Notes: generated from the letters alone by a model not told the origin. A stretch of 64,000 nucleotides of DNA from Pseudomonas viridiflava (GCF_900573885.1 NZ_UPSE01000453.1:434001-498000), one strand, 5' to 3'; counted from the stretch's first letter, positions 1 to 9,245 are shown. A program made the numbers and translations.

Positions 1-594
1 GATTTCGTTTCCAGCGGCACCATCATCGCCACCCTGCAAGATGTCAGCAGCCTGTACGTCGACTTCTTCCTGCCGGAACAGTCGGTGCCCCTGCTCAAGC
101 TCGGCCAGCGCGTGCGGTTCGTGGTGGCGGCTTATCCGAAGGAAAGTTTTGAAGGCGAGATCAACGCCATCAACCCCAAAGTGGATAACAGCACCCGTAA
201 CGTGCAGATCCGCGCCGTACTGAGCAACCCCGACAGCAAGCTGCTGCCCGGCATGTTCGCCAATCTGGAAGTGCTGCTGCCCGACCAGACCCTGCGCGTG
301 GTGGTGCCGGAAACGGCCATCACCTACACGTTGTATGGCAACTCGGTGTACGTGGTGAATGTGAAGAAGGATGAGCAAGGCCAGGACGTGAAAGACGACA
401 AGGGCCAGCCGTTCCTGCAAGTGGAGCGCCGCTTTGTGGAAACCGGCGAGCGCCGCGATGGCCAGGTGGTGATTCTCAAGGGCCTGCAAAAGGACGAGCA
501 AGTGGTAACCGCCGGCCAGCTCAAGCTGGATAACGGCGCCCACGTGACCATCGTCGACGACAAGGCACTCCTGAACAGCTCAGCCAGCCGCTAA
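1..594 (+). CDS. RND efflux periplasmic adaptor subunit (3' part only)
   Basis: The reading frame is open from the first base of the window, so the gene starts upstream; the last 197 codons are present. The visible part carries the beta-barrel and membrane-proximal domains of a membrane fusion protein (HlyD/MexH/AcrA type), with the typical segments LQDVSSLYVDF, RVRFVVAAYP, NSTRNVQIRA and LLPGMFANLEV. Adaptors of this family bridge an inner-membrane RND pump to a TolC-type outer-membrane channel. The RND pump gene follows after 27 bases on the same strand, so the two form an operon. Family assignment is firm; the substrate cannot be read from the sequence, and no outer-membrane channel gene follows. 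Confidence 0.93.
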   Translation, partial: DFVSSGTIIATLQDVSSLYVDFFLPEQSVPLLKLGQRVRFVVAAYPKESFEGEINAINPKVDNSTRNVQIRAVLSNPDSKLLPGMFANLEVLLPDQTLRVVVPETAITYTLYGNSVYVVNVKKDEQGQDVKDDKGQPFLQVERRFVETGERRDGQVVILKGLQKDEQVVTAGQLKLDNGAHVTIVDDKALLNSSASR

Positions 595-621
595 TTCGCC
601 GCTGGTTAAAGGAAGCACTTC

Positions 622-3600
622 ATGGCTTTTACCGATCCCTTTATCCGTCGCCCGGTGCTGGCCACCGTGGTGAGTCTGCTGATCATCCTGCTTGGCTTTC
701 AGGCATTCAGCAAACTGACCATCCGCCAGTACCCGAAGATGGAAAACGCCCTGATCCAGGTGACTACCGCCTATCCCGGTGCCAATGCCGAGACGATCCA
801 GGGCTATATCACCCAGCCGTTGCAGCAAGCCTTGGCCAGCGCCGAAGGCATCGATTACATGACCTCGGTGAGCCGCCAGAACTATTCGGTGATCTCGATT
901 TACGCGCGCATCGGCTCCGACAGCGACCGCCTGTTTACCGAGCTGCTGGCCAAAGCCAACGAGGTGAAAAACCAGCTGCCGCAAAATGCCGAAGACCCGG
1001 TATTGAGCAAGGAAGCGGCCGACGCCTCGGCGCTGATGTACGTGAGTTTCTACAGCGATGAGCTGAGCAACCCGCAGATCACCGACTACCTGTCGCGCGT
1101 TATTCAGCCCAAGCTCGCCACCTTGCCCGGCATGGCCGAAGCGGAAATTCTCGGCAACCAGGTGTTTGCCATGCGCATCTGGCTGGACCCCGTCCGGCTC
1201 GCGGCTTACGGGATTACCACCCAGGAAGTGAACGATGCGGTCCGCAAAAACAACTTCCTTTCGGCCGCCGGTGAAACCAAAGGCGAGTACGTGGTCACCA
1301 GCGTCAACGCCACCACCGACCTGAAATCCACCGAGGCCTTTGCCGCTATTCCGGTGAAAACCGTGGGCGACAGCCGCGTGCTGTTGAAAGACATCGCCCG
1401 CGTGGAAATGGGCGCGGAAAACTACGACTCCATCAGCTCCTTCGATGGCACGCCGTCGGTGTATATCGGCATCAAGGCCACGCCCAGCGCCAACCCGCTG
1501 GAGGTGATCAAGCACGTGCGCGCCGCCATGCCGGAGCTGGAAGCGCAACTGCCGCCAAACCTGAAAGTGTCCATCGCCTACGACGCCACGCTGTTTATTC
1601 AGGCTTCCATCGATGAAGTGGTGAAAACCCTGTTCGAAGCCGTGCTGATCGTGATCGTGGTGGTGTTCCTGTTCCTCGGCGCGTTCCGCTCGGTGCTGAT
1701 CCCGGTGATCACCATTCCGTTGTCGATGATCGGCGTGATGTTCTTCATGCAGCTGATGGGCTACTCCATCAACCTGCTGACCCTGCTGGCGATGGTGCTT
1801 GCCATCGGCCTGGTGGTGGACGACGCCATTGTGGTGGTGGAAAACATTCACCGGCACATTGAAGAAGGTAAAACACCGTTCAACGCGGCCATCGACGGCG
1901 CCCGTGAAATTGCCGTGCCGGTGATTTCCATGACCATCACCCTGGCGGCCGTTTACGCGCCCATCGGTTTCCTCGACGGGCTTACCGGTGCGCTGTTCAA
2001 AGAGTTCGCGCTGACCCTGGCCGGTGCAGTGATCATCTCCGGCGTCGTGGCCCTGACCCTGTCGCCGATGATGTGCTCCCGGCTGCTGCGCCACGAAGAA
2101 AACCCAAGCGGTCTGGCGCACAAGCTCGACAGCATTTTCGACGGCTTGAAAGTGCGCTATCAGCGCCTGTTGCACGGCACCTTGAACACCCGGCCGGTGG
2201 TGATCTTTGTCGCCATCGTGGTGCTGTGCCTGATTCCGATCATGCTGAAAATGATCAAGAGCGAACTGGCACCGGACGAAGACCAGGGCATCGTGTTCAT
2301 GATGGCCACCGCGCCGCAGCCGACCAACCTCAATTACCTCAACGCCTACACCCAGCAGTTCCCGAAAATCTTCAAGGAGTTCCCCGAGTACTACTCCTCG
2401 TTCCAGATCAACGGAATCAACGGCCCGCAAAGCGGCATCGGCGGCTTCCTGCTCAAGCCTTGGAGTGAGCGCTCGCGCACGCAAATGGAACTGCTGCAAG
2501 ACGTGCAAGGCAAGCTGGGGGAAATTCCGGGGCTGCAGATTTTCGGCTTCAACCTGCCCTCGTTGCCGGGCACCGGTGAAGGCTTGCCGTTCCAGTTTGT
2601 GGTGAACACGCCGAACGACTACGAGTCGTTATTGCAGGTGACCGAGAAAATCAAAGAACGCGTGCAGAAGTCCGGCAAGTTCGCCTTCCTCGACGTTGAC
2701 CTGGCCTTCGACAAGCCTGAAATCGTGGTGGATATCGACCGCGCCAAGGCCGCCCTGATGGGCGTCGACATGGAAGACCTGGGCGGCACGTTGTCTACGT
2801 TGCTCGGCGAAGGCGAAATCAACCGCTTCACCATCGACGGTCGCAGCTACAAGGTGATCGCCCAGGTGGAACGCGCCTACCGCGACAATCCGGGCTGGCT
2901 CAACAACTACTACGTGAAGAACAGCGCCGGGCAGATGGTGCCGCTGGCTACCCTGATCACCGTTCACGACCGCGCCCGCCCTACCCAGCTCAACCAGTTC
3001 CAGCAGTTGAACTCGGCGATCATTCAGGGCTTCCCGATCGTGAGCATGGGCGAAGCCATCGACACCGTGCGCCAGATTGCCCAAGAGGAAGCGCCACGCG
3101 GGTTTGCCTTCGACTTCGCCGGCGCCTCGCGTCAATACGTGCAGGAAGGCAGCGCGTTGTACGTGACCTTTGCCCTCGCACTGGCGCTGATCTTTCTGGT
3201 GCTGGCGGCGCAGTTCGAGAGCTTCCGCGACCCGCTGGTGATCATGGTCACGGTGCCGTTGTCGATCTGCGGCGCGTTGATTCCGCTGTTCCTCGGCTAC
3301 TCGAGCATGAACATCTACACCCAGGTGGGCCTGGTAACGTTGATTGGCCTGATCACCAAACACGGCATTCTGATCGTCGAATTCGCCAACCAGTTGCGCC
3401 GCGAAAAGGGCCTGTCCCGGCGCGCGGCCATTGAGGAAGCGGCGGCGATTCGTCTGCGTCCCGTACTGATGACCACGGCGGCGATGGTGTTTGGCATGGT
3501 GCCGCTGATTTTCGCCACCGGCGCCGGCGCCGTCAGCCGCTTCGACATCGGCTTGGTGATCGCCACCGGTATGTCGGTGGGCACGCTGTTTACCCTGTTC

Positions 3601-3693
3601 GTGCTGCCGTGCGTGTACAGCTTGCTGGCCAAGCCGGATGCCGCACCGGTAGAAATCGAAGACAGGGGGCCCACTCATCCGGTGGTTTCATAA
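622..3693 (+). CDS. RND multidrug efflux permease (AcrB/MexI-like HAE1 family)
   Basis: The 1023-residue product has the full length of hydrophobe/amphiphile RND pumps. It opens with the standard FIRRPVLATVVSLLIILLG first helix. The proton-relay residues are present: an Asp-Asp pair at residues 400-401 in TM4 (GLVVDDAIVVVEN) and a Lys at 913 in TM10 (GLITKHGILIVEF). Two large periplasmic loops separate the two six-helix halves. It works with the adaptor encoded 27 bases upstream as a drug/proton antiporter. A strong intrinsic terminator lies 8 bases after the stop, so this is the last gene of the operon. The overall sequence resembles MexI-type pumps, but the substrate range is not deducible. 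Confidence 0.95.
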   Translation: MAFTDPFIRRPVLATVVSLLIILLGFQAFSKLTIRQYPKMENALIQVTTAYPGANAETIQGYITQPLQQALASAEGIDYMTSVSRQNYSVISIYARIGSDSDRLFTELLAKANEVKNQLPQNAEDPVLSKEAADASALMYVSFYSDELSNPQITDYLSRVIQPKLATLPGMAEAEILGNQVFAMRIWLDPVRLAAYGITTQEVNDAVRKNNFLSAAGETKGEYVVTSVNATTDLKSTEAFAAIPVKTVGDSRVLLKDIARVEMGAENYDSISSFDGTPSVYIGIKATPSANPLEVIKHVRAAMPELEAQLPPNLKVSIAYDATLFIQASIDEVVKTLFEAVLIVIVVVFLFLGAFRSVLIPVITIPLSMIGVMFFMQLMGYSINLLTLLAMVLAIGLVVDDAIVVVENIHRHIEEGKTPFNAAIDGAREIAVPVISMTITLAAVYAPIGFLDGLTGALFKEFALTLAGAVIISGVVALTLSPMMCSRLLRHEENPSGLAHKLDSIFDGLKVRYQRLLHGTLNTRPVVIFVAIVVLCLIPIMLKMIKSELAPDEDQGIVFMMATAPQPTNLNYLNAYTQQFPKIFKEFPEYYSSFQINGINGPQSGIGGFLLKPWSERSRTQMELLQDVQGKLGEIPGLQIFGFNLPSLPGTGEGLPFQFVVNTPNDYESLLQVTEKIKERVQKSGKFAFLDVDLAFDKPEIVVDIDRAKAALMGVDMEDLGGTLSTLLGEGEINRFTIDGRSYKVIAQVERAYRDNPGWLNNYYVKNSAGQMVPLATLITVHDRARPTQLNQFQQLNSAIIQGFPIVSMGEAIDTVRQIAQEEAPRGFAFDFAGASRQYVQEGSALYVTFALALALIFLVLAAQFESFRDPLVIMVTVPLSICGALIPLFLGYSSMNIYTQVGLVTLIGLITKHGILIVEFANQLRREKGLSRRAAIEEAAAIRLRPVLMTTAAMVFGMVPLIFATGAGAVSRFDIGLVIATGMSVGTLFTLFVLPCVYSLLAKPDAAPVEIEDRGPTHPVVS

Positions 3694-3700
3694 CCTCTGA

Positions 3701-3726
3701 AGCCCCGCACCCGCGGGGCTTTTTTT
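3701..3726 (+). terminator. Intrinsic terminator of the RND efflux operon
   Basis: An 8-bp GC-rich stem AGCCCCGC/GCGGGGCT with an ACCC loop is followed directly by six T residues, 8 bases after the permease stop codon. Confidence 0.9.
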
Positions 3727-3785
3727 CGGCCGTGTTTCCTGCTGCACACACGGCGATCTTCCCTGCGTTCTGCGGTTGGGCCACT

Positions 3786-3816
3786 ATCGCCTTCGCGAGC
3801 AAGCTCGCTCCTACAG
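3786..3816. repeat. REP-like palindromic repeat (CGCGAGCAAGCTCGC type)
   Basis: The stretch contains the imperfect palindrome CTTCGCGAGCAAGCTCGCTC followed by CTACAG, typical of REP elements scattered in Pseudomonas genomes. A related pair lies at 62044-62127. Confidence 0.7.
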
Positions 3817-3819
3817 ACC

Positions 3820-3830
3820 AAGAACAACAA
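3820..3830 (+). promoter_or_regulatory. Candidate Hfq/Crc (CA-motif) site upstream of the SDR gene
   Basis: The sequence AAGAACAACAA contains two overlapping perfect AANAANAA matches immediately before the AGGAAG ribosome-binding site of the SDR at 3842. In Pseudomonas such A-rich motifs are bound by Hfq with Crc to block translation during catabolite repression; binding here is inferred. Confidence 0.5.
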
Positions 3831-3841
3831 AGGAAGCCCCC

Positions 3842-4669
3842 ATGTCCAAGACCGTTTTGATCACCGGCTGCTCCAGCGGCATTGGCCGCGCCCTGGCGGA
3901 TGCCTTCAAGGCCGCCGGCTTTCGCGTGTGGGCCACGGCGCGAAAGGCCAGCGATCTGGCGGCGCTGAACGCGGCCGGCTTCGCTGCGGTGGAATTGGAC
4001 GTCAACGACAGCGGCGCCGTCGCGCAATTGGCGGCGCGGCTGAACGATGAAATCGGCGGGCTGGATGTGCTGATCAATAACGCCGGTTATGGCGCCATGG
4101 GGCCGCTGCTGGATGGCGGGCGCGATGCCCTGCAGCGCCAGTTCGATACCAATGTGTTCGCCCTGATCGACGTCACCCGTGCGATGTTCCCGTTGCTGCG
4201 CCGCAACAGCGGTGTGGTGGTCAATATCGGCAGCGTCTCCGGTGTACTGGTCACGCCCTTCGCGGCGGCCTACTGCGCGTCGAAGGCGGCGGTGCATGCG
4301 TTGAGCAATGGCTTGCGCATGGAATTGGCACCCTTCGGTGTGCGCGTACTGGAAGTGCAGCCAGGGGCCATCGCCTCGAGCTTTGGCGCCAACGCCAGTC
4401 GCGAGGCGGAACAGCTGATTGCCGAAGGCTCACCGTGGTGGCCGATTCGCGAAGGTATTCGTGCCCGCGCCCGGGCTTCGCAAGACAACCCCACGCCTGC
4501 CGGTGATTTCGCCCGCGATGTGTTGAGCGCCGTGCAGCGCGCCGAACCTCCACGCTTGTTGCGCCTGGGCAATGGCAGTCGGGCGCTGCCGTTGTTGGCC
4601 CTGCTGCTGCCGCAGGGGCTTTTGGAGTGGGTGCTGAAGCGCAAGTTTGGGTTGGCGGGTAGGTTGTGA
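3842..4669 (+). CDS. SDR family oxidoreductase
   Basis: This 275-residue protein is a classical short-chain dehydrogenase/reductase. It has the N-terminal cofactor motif TGCSSGIGRA (residues 8-17), the structural NNAGYG motif, the catalytic Ser region NIGSVSG and the active-site YCASK. The ATG at 3842 is chosen over an upstream ATG at 3776 because it has AGGAAG 6 bases before it and is where homology to the Rossmann fold begins (MSKTVLITG). It is monocistronic, with the RND terminator before it and a repeat after it. Cytoplasmic NAD(P)-dependent redox of an alcohol or ketone is expected; the substrate is unknown. An A-rich candidate Hfq/Crc site precedes the ribosome-binding site. Confidence 0.88.
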   Translation: MSKTVLITGCSSGIGRALADAFKAAGFRVWATARKASDLAALNAAGFAAVELDVNDSGAVAQLAARLNDEIGGLDVLINNAGYGAMGPLLDGGRDALQRQFDTNVFALIDVTRAMFPLLRRNSGVVVNIGSVSGVLVTPFAAAYCASKAAVHALSNGLRMELAPFGVRVLEVQPGAIASSFGANASREAEQLIAEGSPWWPIREGIRARARASQDNPTPAGDFARDVLSAVQRAEPPRLLRLGNGSRALPLLALLLPQGLLEWVLKRKFGLAGRL

Positions 4670-4687
4670 GTTTGGGGGACCGCTCTG

Positions 4688-4718
4688 TTGGGCTTCGCTG
4701 CGCTCAACCCAACCTACG
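4688..4718. repeat. Palindromic repeat, TTGGGCTTCGC...AACCTACG family
   Basis: The sequence TTGGGCTTCGCTGCGCTCAA followed by CCCAACCTACG forms an inverted repeat (TTGGG/CCCAA with inner GCTTCG-type palindrome). Three other copies occur in this window at 9651-9685, 12484-12516 and 28491-28530. It sits between convergent genes. Confidence 0.75.
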
Positions 4719-4739
4719 ACATCAACCTAAGATGCCACG

Positions 4740-6338
4740 CTACGGGGCGACCGGGTTGGCGACGGCTTTGTACAGCTGCACCTGATTGCGGCCGCTGTCT
4801 TTGGCGCGGTACATCGCGGCGTCGGCGTTTTTGGTGAGCTGCACTTCATCCGCGCCGTGCTCGGGGAACAGCGCGATGCCGGTGCTCGACGACAAGCTCA
4901 ACGGCTGCTCGCAGCCAAGTTCGAACGGCTCATTCAACGCCTCGCGAATTTTCTCGGCGACGGTCAGTGCATCGTCATCGGTGTCGATCACCGGCAGCAA
5001 CACCACAAACTCATCGCCGCCCAGGCGCCCGACAATGTCCGACTCGCGCACGCACTGTTGCAGCCGCTGCGCCACCACTTGCAGCAGCGCATCGCCCACG
5101 TGATGGCCCAGGGTGTCGTTGATTGGCTTGAAGCGGTCCAGGTCGATAAACATCAACGCCAGCCGCGTACGGTTGCGCCGGGCCTGGGCCAGCGCGTGAG
5201 TGAGGTGATCGCTGAACAGCGCGCGGTTGGGCAGGCCGGTCAGGGCATCGTGCTCGGCCAGGTGCCGTAGCCGGGTTTCGCTGGCACGCAGTTCGCGGGT
5301 CATCTCGCGAGCCAGCGCCTGTGCCCGGGTGTGGCCGGTGGTCAGCACCCAGGTCAGCACCGCCAGCAGCAGGCTCAACGCCAGCCCTGCGCCGGCAATC
5401 AGCCCGGAGTTGTCTTTGCTGATGGGCCGGTCGCGCTGTTGTTCGCTGAGCATTTCCAGGGTCCAGGTGCGCCCCGCCACTTCCAGGTATTCCACGGCAT
5501 CGCTGACGTTACCCGCGTTGCGGCTGCCGCCCTCGCTGGAGTCGAAGAGCAACGCCGCCTGCTCGCGCTTTACGCCTTCATAAATCTTGATCGGAACCGA
5601 GCCGGACTGAGGGCCGTACAGGCTCGCCATCAGCTTGTTGATGCGCAGCGGTGCCACCACCCAGCCGATCAATGCTTCACGGCGCTGCGCCTGATTCGCG
5701 TGGGGTTTGCGCTTGTCGTAAACCGGCAGAAACATCAGAAAGCCAGCTCTGCTTTGCGTGTCGCTCTCGTCGGGAATCAGCAGCTCTACCTTGCCGGTTA
5801 TTTTCGCGTCGCCCGAATCACGCGCCCGCTCCATGGTGCTGCGACGGCCGGCATCGGCAAACGGGTCGATACCCAGCACCAGATGGCTGTTACCCGATAA
5901 AAGCGCCATTTGCACCACGGGCGCATAGAACGCCCGCTCGCCCTCGGGGCGCACCTGGAAGTCCGGTACGCCGCTGCTCCGTTGTTCAGCGGTCAGCGCG
6001 GGCAAGTCTTCGCGCGACGTCCATTGCACGAAGCCAATGCCTTCAAGGCCTGCGAAATCGGCGCCCAGTTGCAGCGAGTCCAGATAGGTTTTGAATTCTT
6101 CGCGGCGCACCAGGTCCGAGGCGGCAAACAGACCCTGCACCCCACGCAGCACCTGCTCGTAAGCGGCAATACGCTGGTCGATATTGCTGGTGGCTTCGCG
6201 CAGGTTGTAGTCAGCCGTTTCCAGGCGATCAAGCTGGGCATTGCGCTGTTCGTGATGCCACAGCCAGTAGGTGACGCCCAGCGACACTGCCAGAATCAGC
6301 GGCGCGAGCAGCTTATAACGCAGGCCCAAGCGCGACAT
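4740..6338 (-). CDS. CHASE-domain membrane diguanylate cyclase (GGDEF)
   Basis: The 532-residue protein has an N-terminal membrane helix (about residues 8-26), a periplasmic CHASE sensor domain (about 75-250, including QVRPEGERAFYAPV and FLPVYDKRKP), a second helix near 305-327, and a C-terminal GGDEF domain. The catalytic motif GGDEF is intact at residues 440-444, preceded by LTGLPNRALF and FIDLDRFKPINDTLGHHVGD. No EAL domain is present. It should make cyclic-di-GMP in the cytoplasm in response to a small ligand outside the inner membrane. Its ATG lies 2 bases after the stop of the upstream solute-binding protein gene, implying translational coupling and possibly a shared ligand. Confidence 0.93.
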   Translation of the reverse strand: MSRLGLRYKLLAPLILAVSLGVTYWLWHHEQRNAQLDRLETADYNLREATSNIDQRIAAYEQVLRGVQGLFAASDLVRREEFKTYLDSLQLGADFAGLEGIGFVQWTSREDLPALTAEQRSSGVPDFQVRPEGERAFYAPVVQMALLSGNSHLVLGIDPFADAGRRSTMERARDSGDAKITGKVELLIPDESDTQSRAGFLMFLPVYDKRKPHANQAQRREALIGWVVAPLRINKLMASLYGPQSGSVPIKIYEGVKREQAALLFDSSEGGSRNAGNVSDAVEYLEVAGRTWTLEMLSEQQRDRPISKDNSGLIAGAGLALSLLLAVLTWVLTTGHTRAQALAREMTRELRASETRLRHLAEHDALTGLPNRALFSDHLTHALAQARRNRTRLALMFIDLDRFKPINDTLGHHVGDALLQVVAQRLQQCVRESDIVGRLGGDEFVVLLPVIDTDDDALTVAEKIREALNEPFELGCEQPLSLSSSTGIALFPEHGADEVQLTKNADAAMYRAKDSGRNQVQLYKAVANPVAP

Positions 6339-6340
6339 GG

Positions 6341-7138
6341 TCAGAAATTAACCAGTGTATGGGCCAGTTCGGCCGGCAGATACTTGGCGAAAATGCGCTC
6401 CACCGTGCCATCGGCGCGCATGCCATCGACCAGCGCACGCCACTGTGCCTGTTCCTCCGGCGACAAGGCTTTGTTGGACATGATCAGGCCATGGGGCGTG
6501 GGCGCATCGCCGGTTTCGACCACGCGGGTGTGCTCGCGAATGTCGTCGCTTTGCACCTGCGGGTAATCGAACGGCTCAATGATCATTCCTTGAATCTGGT
6601 TGGCCATCAGCACTTCGTACAGCGGTTCCAGGCGGCTGGCATGCCGCACGCGTCGTTGCGCCGTGAGCTGGTCGACCAATTTGTTGGCGTTGGGGCTGTA
6701 TCGGAAACTTCGGATGATGCCCAGTTGCAACGCCGGGTTGGCAGCGAAATCGGCGAGGCTTTTCACTCCGGAATCCTGGCGAACCAGCAAGTAGAACTGG
6801 TCGGAAAAATACCAGGCGAAACCGGCAAAGCGGTTTCGATCCTCGTTGGCGATGCCCGACAGGCTGAAATCCAGAGCGCCCTGCTCGATCAATTGCCAGA
6901 TCCGCGCGCGCGGCAGCAGCGACACGGCGACGGTGCAGCCACTGCGCTTGATCAGTTCATCGGCGAAGTCTTTGTCGATACCGGCATCGGTGTCCGCCGA
7001 ATAGAGCAGCCCGTGGTCATGCAGCGCCAGGGTCATGGTGCGGGTACAGGCAATCCCTGGCGCAGCCTGCACCAGTGGAGAAGCCCCGAAAATGAGTGCA
7101 CTCAGCACACTGACTAGAAACGGCCGCATTACACCCAT
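6341..7138 (-). CDS. Periplasmic solute-binding protein (SBP_bac_3 family)
   Basis: The product, about 265 residues, begins with a signal peptide (MRPFLVSVLSALIFGASPLVQA) and continues as a type 2 periplasmic binding protein of the amino-acid-binding family (YSADTDAGIDKDFADELIKRS, FSLSGIANEDRNRFAGFAWY). ATG codons at 7138 and 7129 are both plausible; a longer frame to 7231 adds a non-signal-like extension and is rejected. No permease or ATPase gene is nearby. Instead the next gene, 2 bases downstream, is a CHASE-GGDEF cyclase, suggesting a sensory role. Family membership is clear, ligand unknown. Confidence 0.85.
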   Translation of the reverse strand: MGVMRPFLVSVLSALIFGASPLVQAAPGIACTRTMTLALHDHGLLYSADTDAGIDKDFADELIKRSGCTVAVSLLPRARIWQLIEQGALDFSLSGIANEDRNRFAGFAWYFSDQFYLLVRQDSGVKSLADFAANPALQLGIIRSFRYSPNANKLVDQLTAQRRVRHASRLEPLYEVLMANQIQGMIIEPFDYPQVQSDDIREHTRVVETGDAPTPHGLIMSNKALSPEEQAQWRALVDGMRADGTVERIFAKYLPAELAHTLVNF

Positions 7139-7276
7139 TACCCAAATAAAACAGACGACACCACGCGTAAGAGATTTCCTACTTATACGCCTGCCCAGAC
7201 AAAAGACTAGGCTACCCGCGGCAAGTTGCACTTCGTGCGGGCTGCGGCCTGCACCAAAGGTCGCAAACAGACACGA

Positions 7277-7305
7277 AAACGCCCCGAATTCGGGGCGTTT
7301 TTCTA
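7277..7305 (-). terminator. Bidirectional intrinsic terminator after cptA
   Basis: A perfect 12-bp palindrome AAACGCCCCGAA/TTCGGGGCGTTT has A and T runs on both flanks. It lies 14 bases past the cptA stop on the minus strand. It could also stop plus-strand transcripts. Confidence 0.8.
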
Positions 7306-7318
7306 TCGCAGACCGCAG

Positions 7319-9052
7319 TTACTTCAGCGCGGTCTCGAAGTCCTGCTTGGGCGGCTTTGGCTTGATCAGGCTGAAATCGATCAAGGCTTTCTTGCTGCCA
7401 TACGGATCGCCAATCAGGCGTGGCCGCTCTTTGAACTGAGCGCTGACCAGGCTCTTGCTGGCGTCGTACTCATCAAAACTGAGGCCCGCCAGATCCGCCC
7501 AGGTGTGAATCAGCTGGGAGCTGCTGTACGGCCGGTTGAGGTCGGCGAGAAAACTCCACTCATGCCCTTCACGCCATTTCGGCGAGGCCCAGACCATAAA
7601 CGGAATGGTGTACATCGGCGCCGTGGGTTTCGCCTCGTTGCGTCCCAGCACATTGCCGCTGGGCGAATCGAACACGTCTTCACCATGGTCGGAGAGGTAC
7701 ATCAAAAAGCCGTTGTCATTCTTCTTCGCGTATTCGCCAATCAGGCTGGAGACCACGAAATCGTTGTACAGCACGGCGTTGTCGTAGCTGTTGTAAGTGG
7801 GCAATTGGTCATCGCGCAGACTGGCCGGCGCGCCAGAGCGATCGGTGAACTTCTCGAACTCCGGCGGATAGCGGTACTGGTAACTCATGTGCGTGCCCAA
7901 CAAGTGCACCACGATAAATTTCTTCGGTGCGTCTTCCTGCAACACCTTGGCAAAGGGCGCCAACACGTCGCCGTCGTACTGGCGGGCGTTCTGGTTGCGG
8001 TTGTTGTTCAGGTACACCTGCTCGTCGGCCTGCTCGGAAAACGTGGTGAGCATGGTGTTGCGCTTGGTCATGGTCTGCTGGTTAGTGATCCAGTACGTCT
8101 TGAAGCCGGCCTGCTTCATCACGCTGACAATCGACGGCGTTTTCAGGTACAGATCCGGATTCTCTTCATCGGCAAACGTCAGCACCTGTTGCAGGGCTTC
8201 GATGGTGTAAGGACGCGGGGTGACGACGTCTTCGAACACCAGCATGTCTTTGCGCAATTTATCCAGATTGGGCGTGGTGTTGCGCGGGTAGCCATACAGG
8301 CTCATGCGCTGGCGGTTAGTCGATTCACCAAGCACCAGCACCAGCGTGGTCGGCTCGTCGCCCAGGCTGCTTTTCAGGTTTTTCAGCGGCGGAATTTTCG
8401 CCACGTCGGTGAGCATGCCCTGCATGTTCGCCAGTTGCTCGCGGTACTGCCGATAGCCCAACACCAACTGCCACGGCACCGCCGGCTCCAGCTTGGCTTC
8501 CACTTTGAGCAGCGCATCGCCGAGGGTTTTCTCCTTCAGGGTCTGGCTGATCAGCGGATAACCGAGCGAACACAGCAACATGAACGCCGCCGCAGCGAAG
8601 GCCGGCTGCCCGGTCATCTCAATCGGCCGCACCCGCCGCCACAACAGATACCCCACCAGCGAATGCAACGCGAACGCCGGCAGCATCCACCAGGCGAAAT
8701 ACTGGGTCAGGTACTCACTGCTCTCGGCCAGATTCGACTCGAACATGATGAAAATCACGCTCTGCGAAAACTCCTGCCCATAGATAAAAAAGTACCCCAG
8801 GCTGGCCAGCGACCCGGCCCACAGCACCAGCCCGATCACCCCGGCGATGGCGCGCGTTTTAGCCGGAAACAGCAACACCGGCACCAACCACAGCGCACTC
8901 ATCAAAAACGCCTGGCGGAACCCCGTGAACCCGGACGTGCCGGTAATTTGAATAAGCAACTGCGGAACGCAGGAGAAATACCAGAAAAACAAAAACAACC
9001 AGCCAATCCCGGCCCAGTCGACACCCCACCCCTCACCGCTTCGAACCTGCAT
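7319..9052 (-). CDS. cptA: Phosphoethanolamine transferase, CptA/EptC type
   Basis: The 577-residue protein equals the usual length of the CptA/EptC branch of the alkaline-phosphatase-like phosphoethanolamine transferases. About five N-terminal membrane helices (WLFLFFWYF to LGYPLI) are followed by a periplasmic sulfatase-fold domain. That domain carries the nucleophile region VLGESTNRQRMSLYGYPRNT, the segment YWITNQQTMTKRN and the metal-binding LSDHGEDVFDS. It should transfer phosphoethanolamine to the lipopolysaccharide core or lipid A. The ATG at 9052 is chosen because the open frame upstream runs through repeat DNA. It is a single-gene unit with its own terminator. EptA and EptB alternatives are less likely by length and motif style. 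Confidence 0.85.
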   Translation of the reverse strand: MQVRSGEGWGVDWAGIGWLFLFFWYFSCVPQLLIQITGTSGFTGFRQAFLMSALWLVPVLLFPAKTRAIAGVIGLVLWAGSLASLGYFFIYGQEFSQSVIFIMFESNLAESSEYLTQYFAWWMLPAFALHSLVGYLLWRRVRPIEMTGQPAFAAAAFMLLCSLGYPLISQTLKEKTLGDALLKVEAKLEPAVPWQLVLGYRQYREQLANMQGMLTDVAKIPPLKNLKSSLGDEPTTLVLVLGESTNRQRMSLYGYPRNTTPNLDKLRKDMLVFEDVVTPRPYTIEALQQVLTFADEENPDLYLKTPSIVSVMKQAGFKTYWITNQQTMTKRNTMLTTFSEQADEQVYLNNNRNQNARQYDGDVLAPFAKVLQEDAPKKFIVVHLLGTHMSYQYRYPPEFEKFTDRSGAPASLRDDQLPTYNSYDNAVLYNDFVVSSLIGEYAKKNDNGFLMYLSDHGEDVFDSPSGNVLGRNEAKPTAPMYTIPFMVWASPKWREGHEWSFLADLNRPYSSSQLIHTWADLAGLSFDEYDASKSLVSAQFKERPRLIGDPYGSKKALIDFSLIKPKPPKQDFETALK

Positions 9053-9245
9053 ATACCGCTGCTCCGCCAAAAACCCGGAAATCCGCCAGCAAAAAAAGCG
9101 CAGCGGAACGTATGGCCGGGCAGGGTACGGGAGGCGGTGTGAAAAATATGTTGGGATTGTTACAGGCGTCGCCTGAAAGAGCTTGGGTCCCCGCGTTCGC
9201 GAGGACGACGGGGGTTTGCCAAGGCAGAAGAGCTGCAAGCAACCG

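Noticed and set aside
580..2508. 642-codon open frame on the minus strand opposite the RND permease
   Set aside because: It is a shadow of high-GC codon bias; the composition is His/Gln/Gly-rich with no domain, and the plus-strand gene is certain.
7226..9142. 638-codon plus-strand frame opposite cptA
   Set aside because: Low-complexity, His/Arg/Gln-rich translation without domains; the minus-strand transferase has all family motifs.
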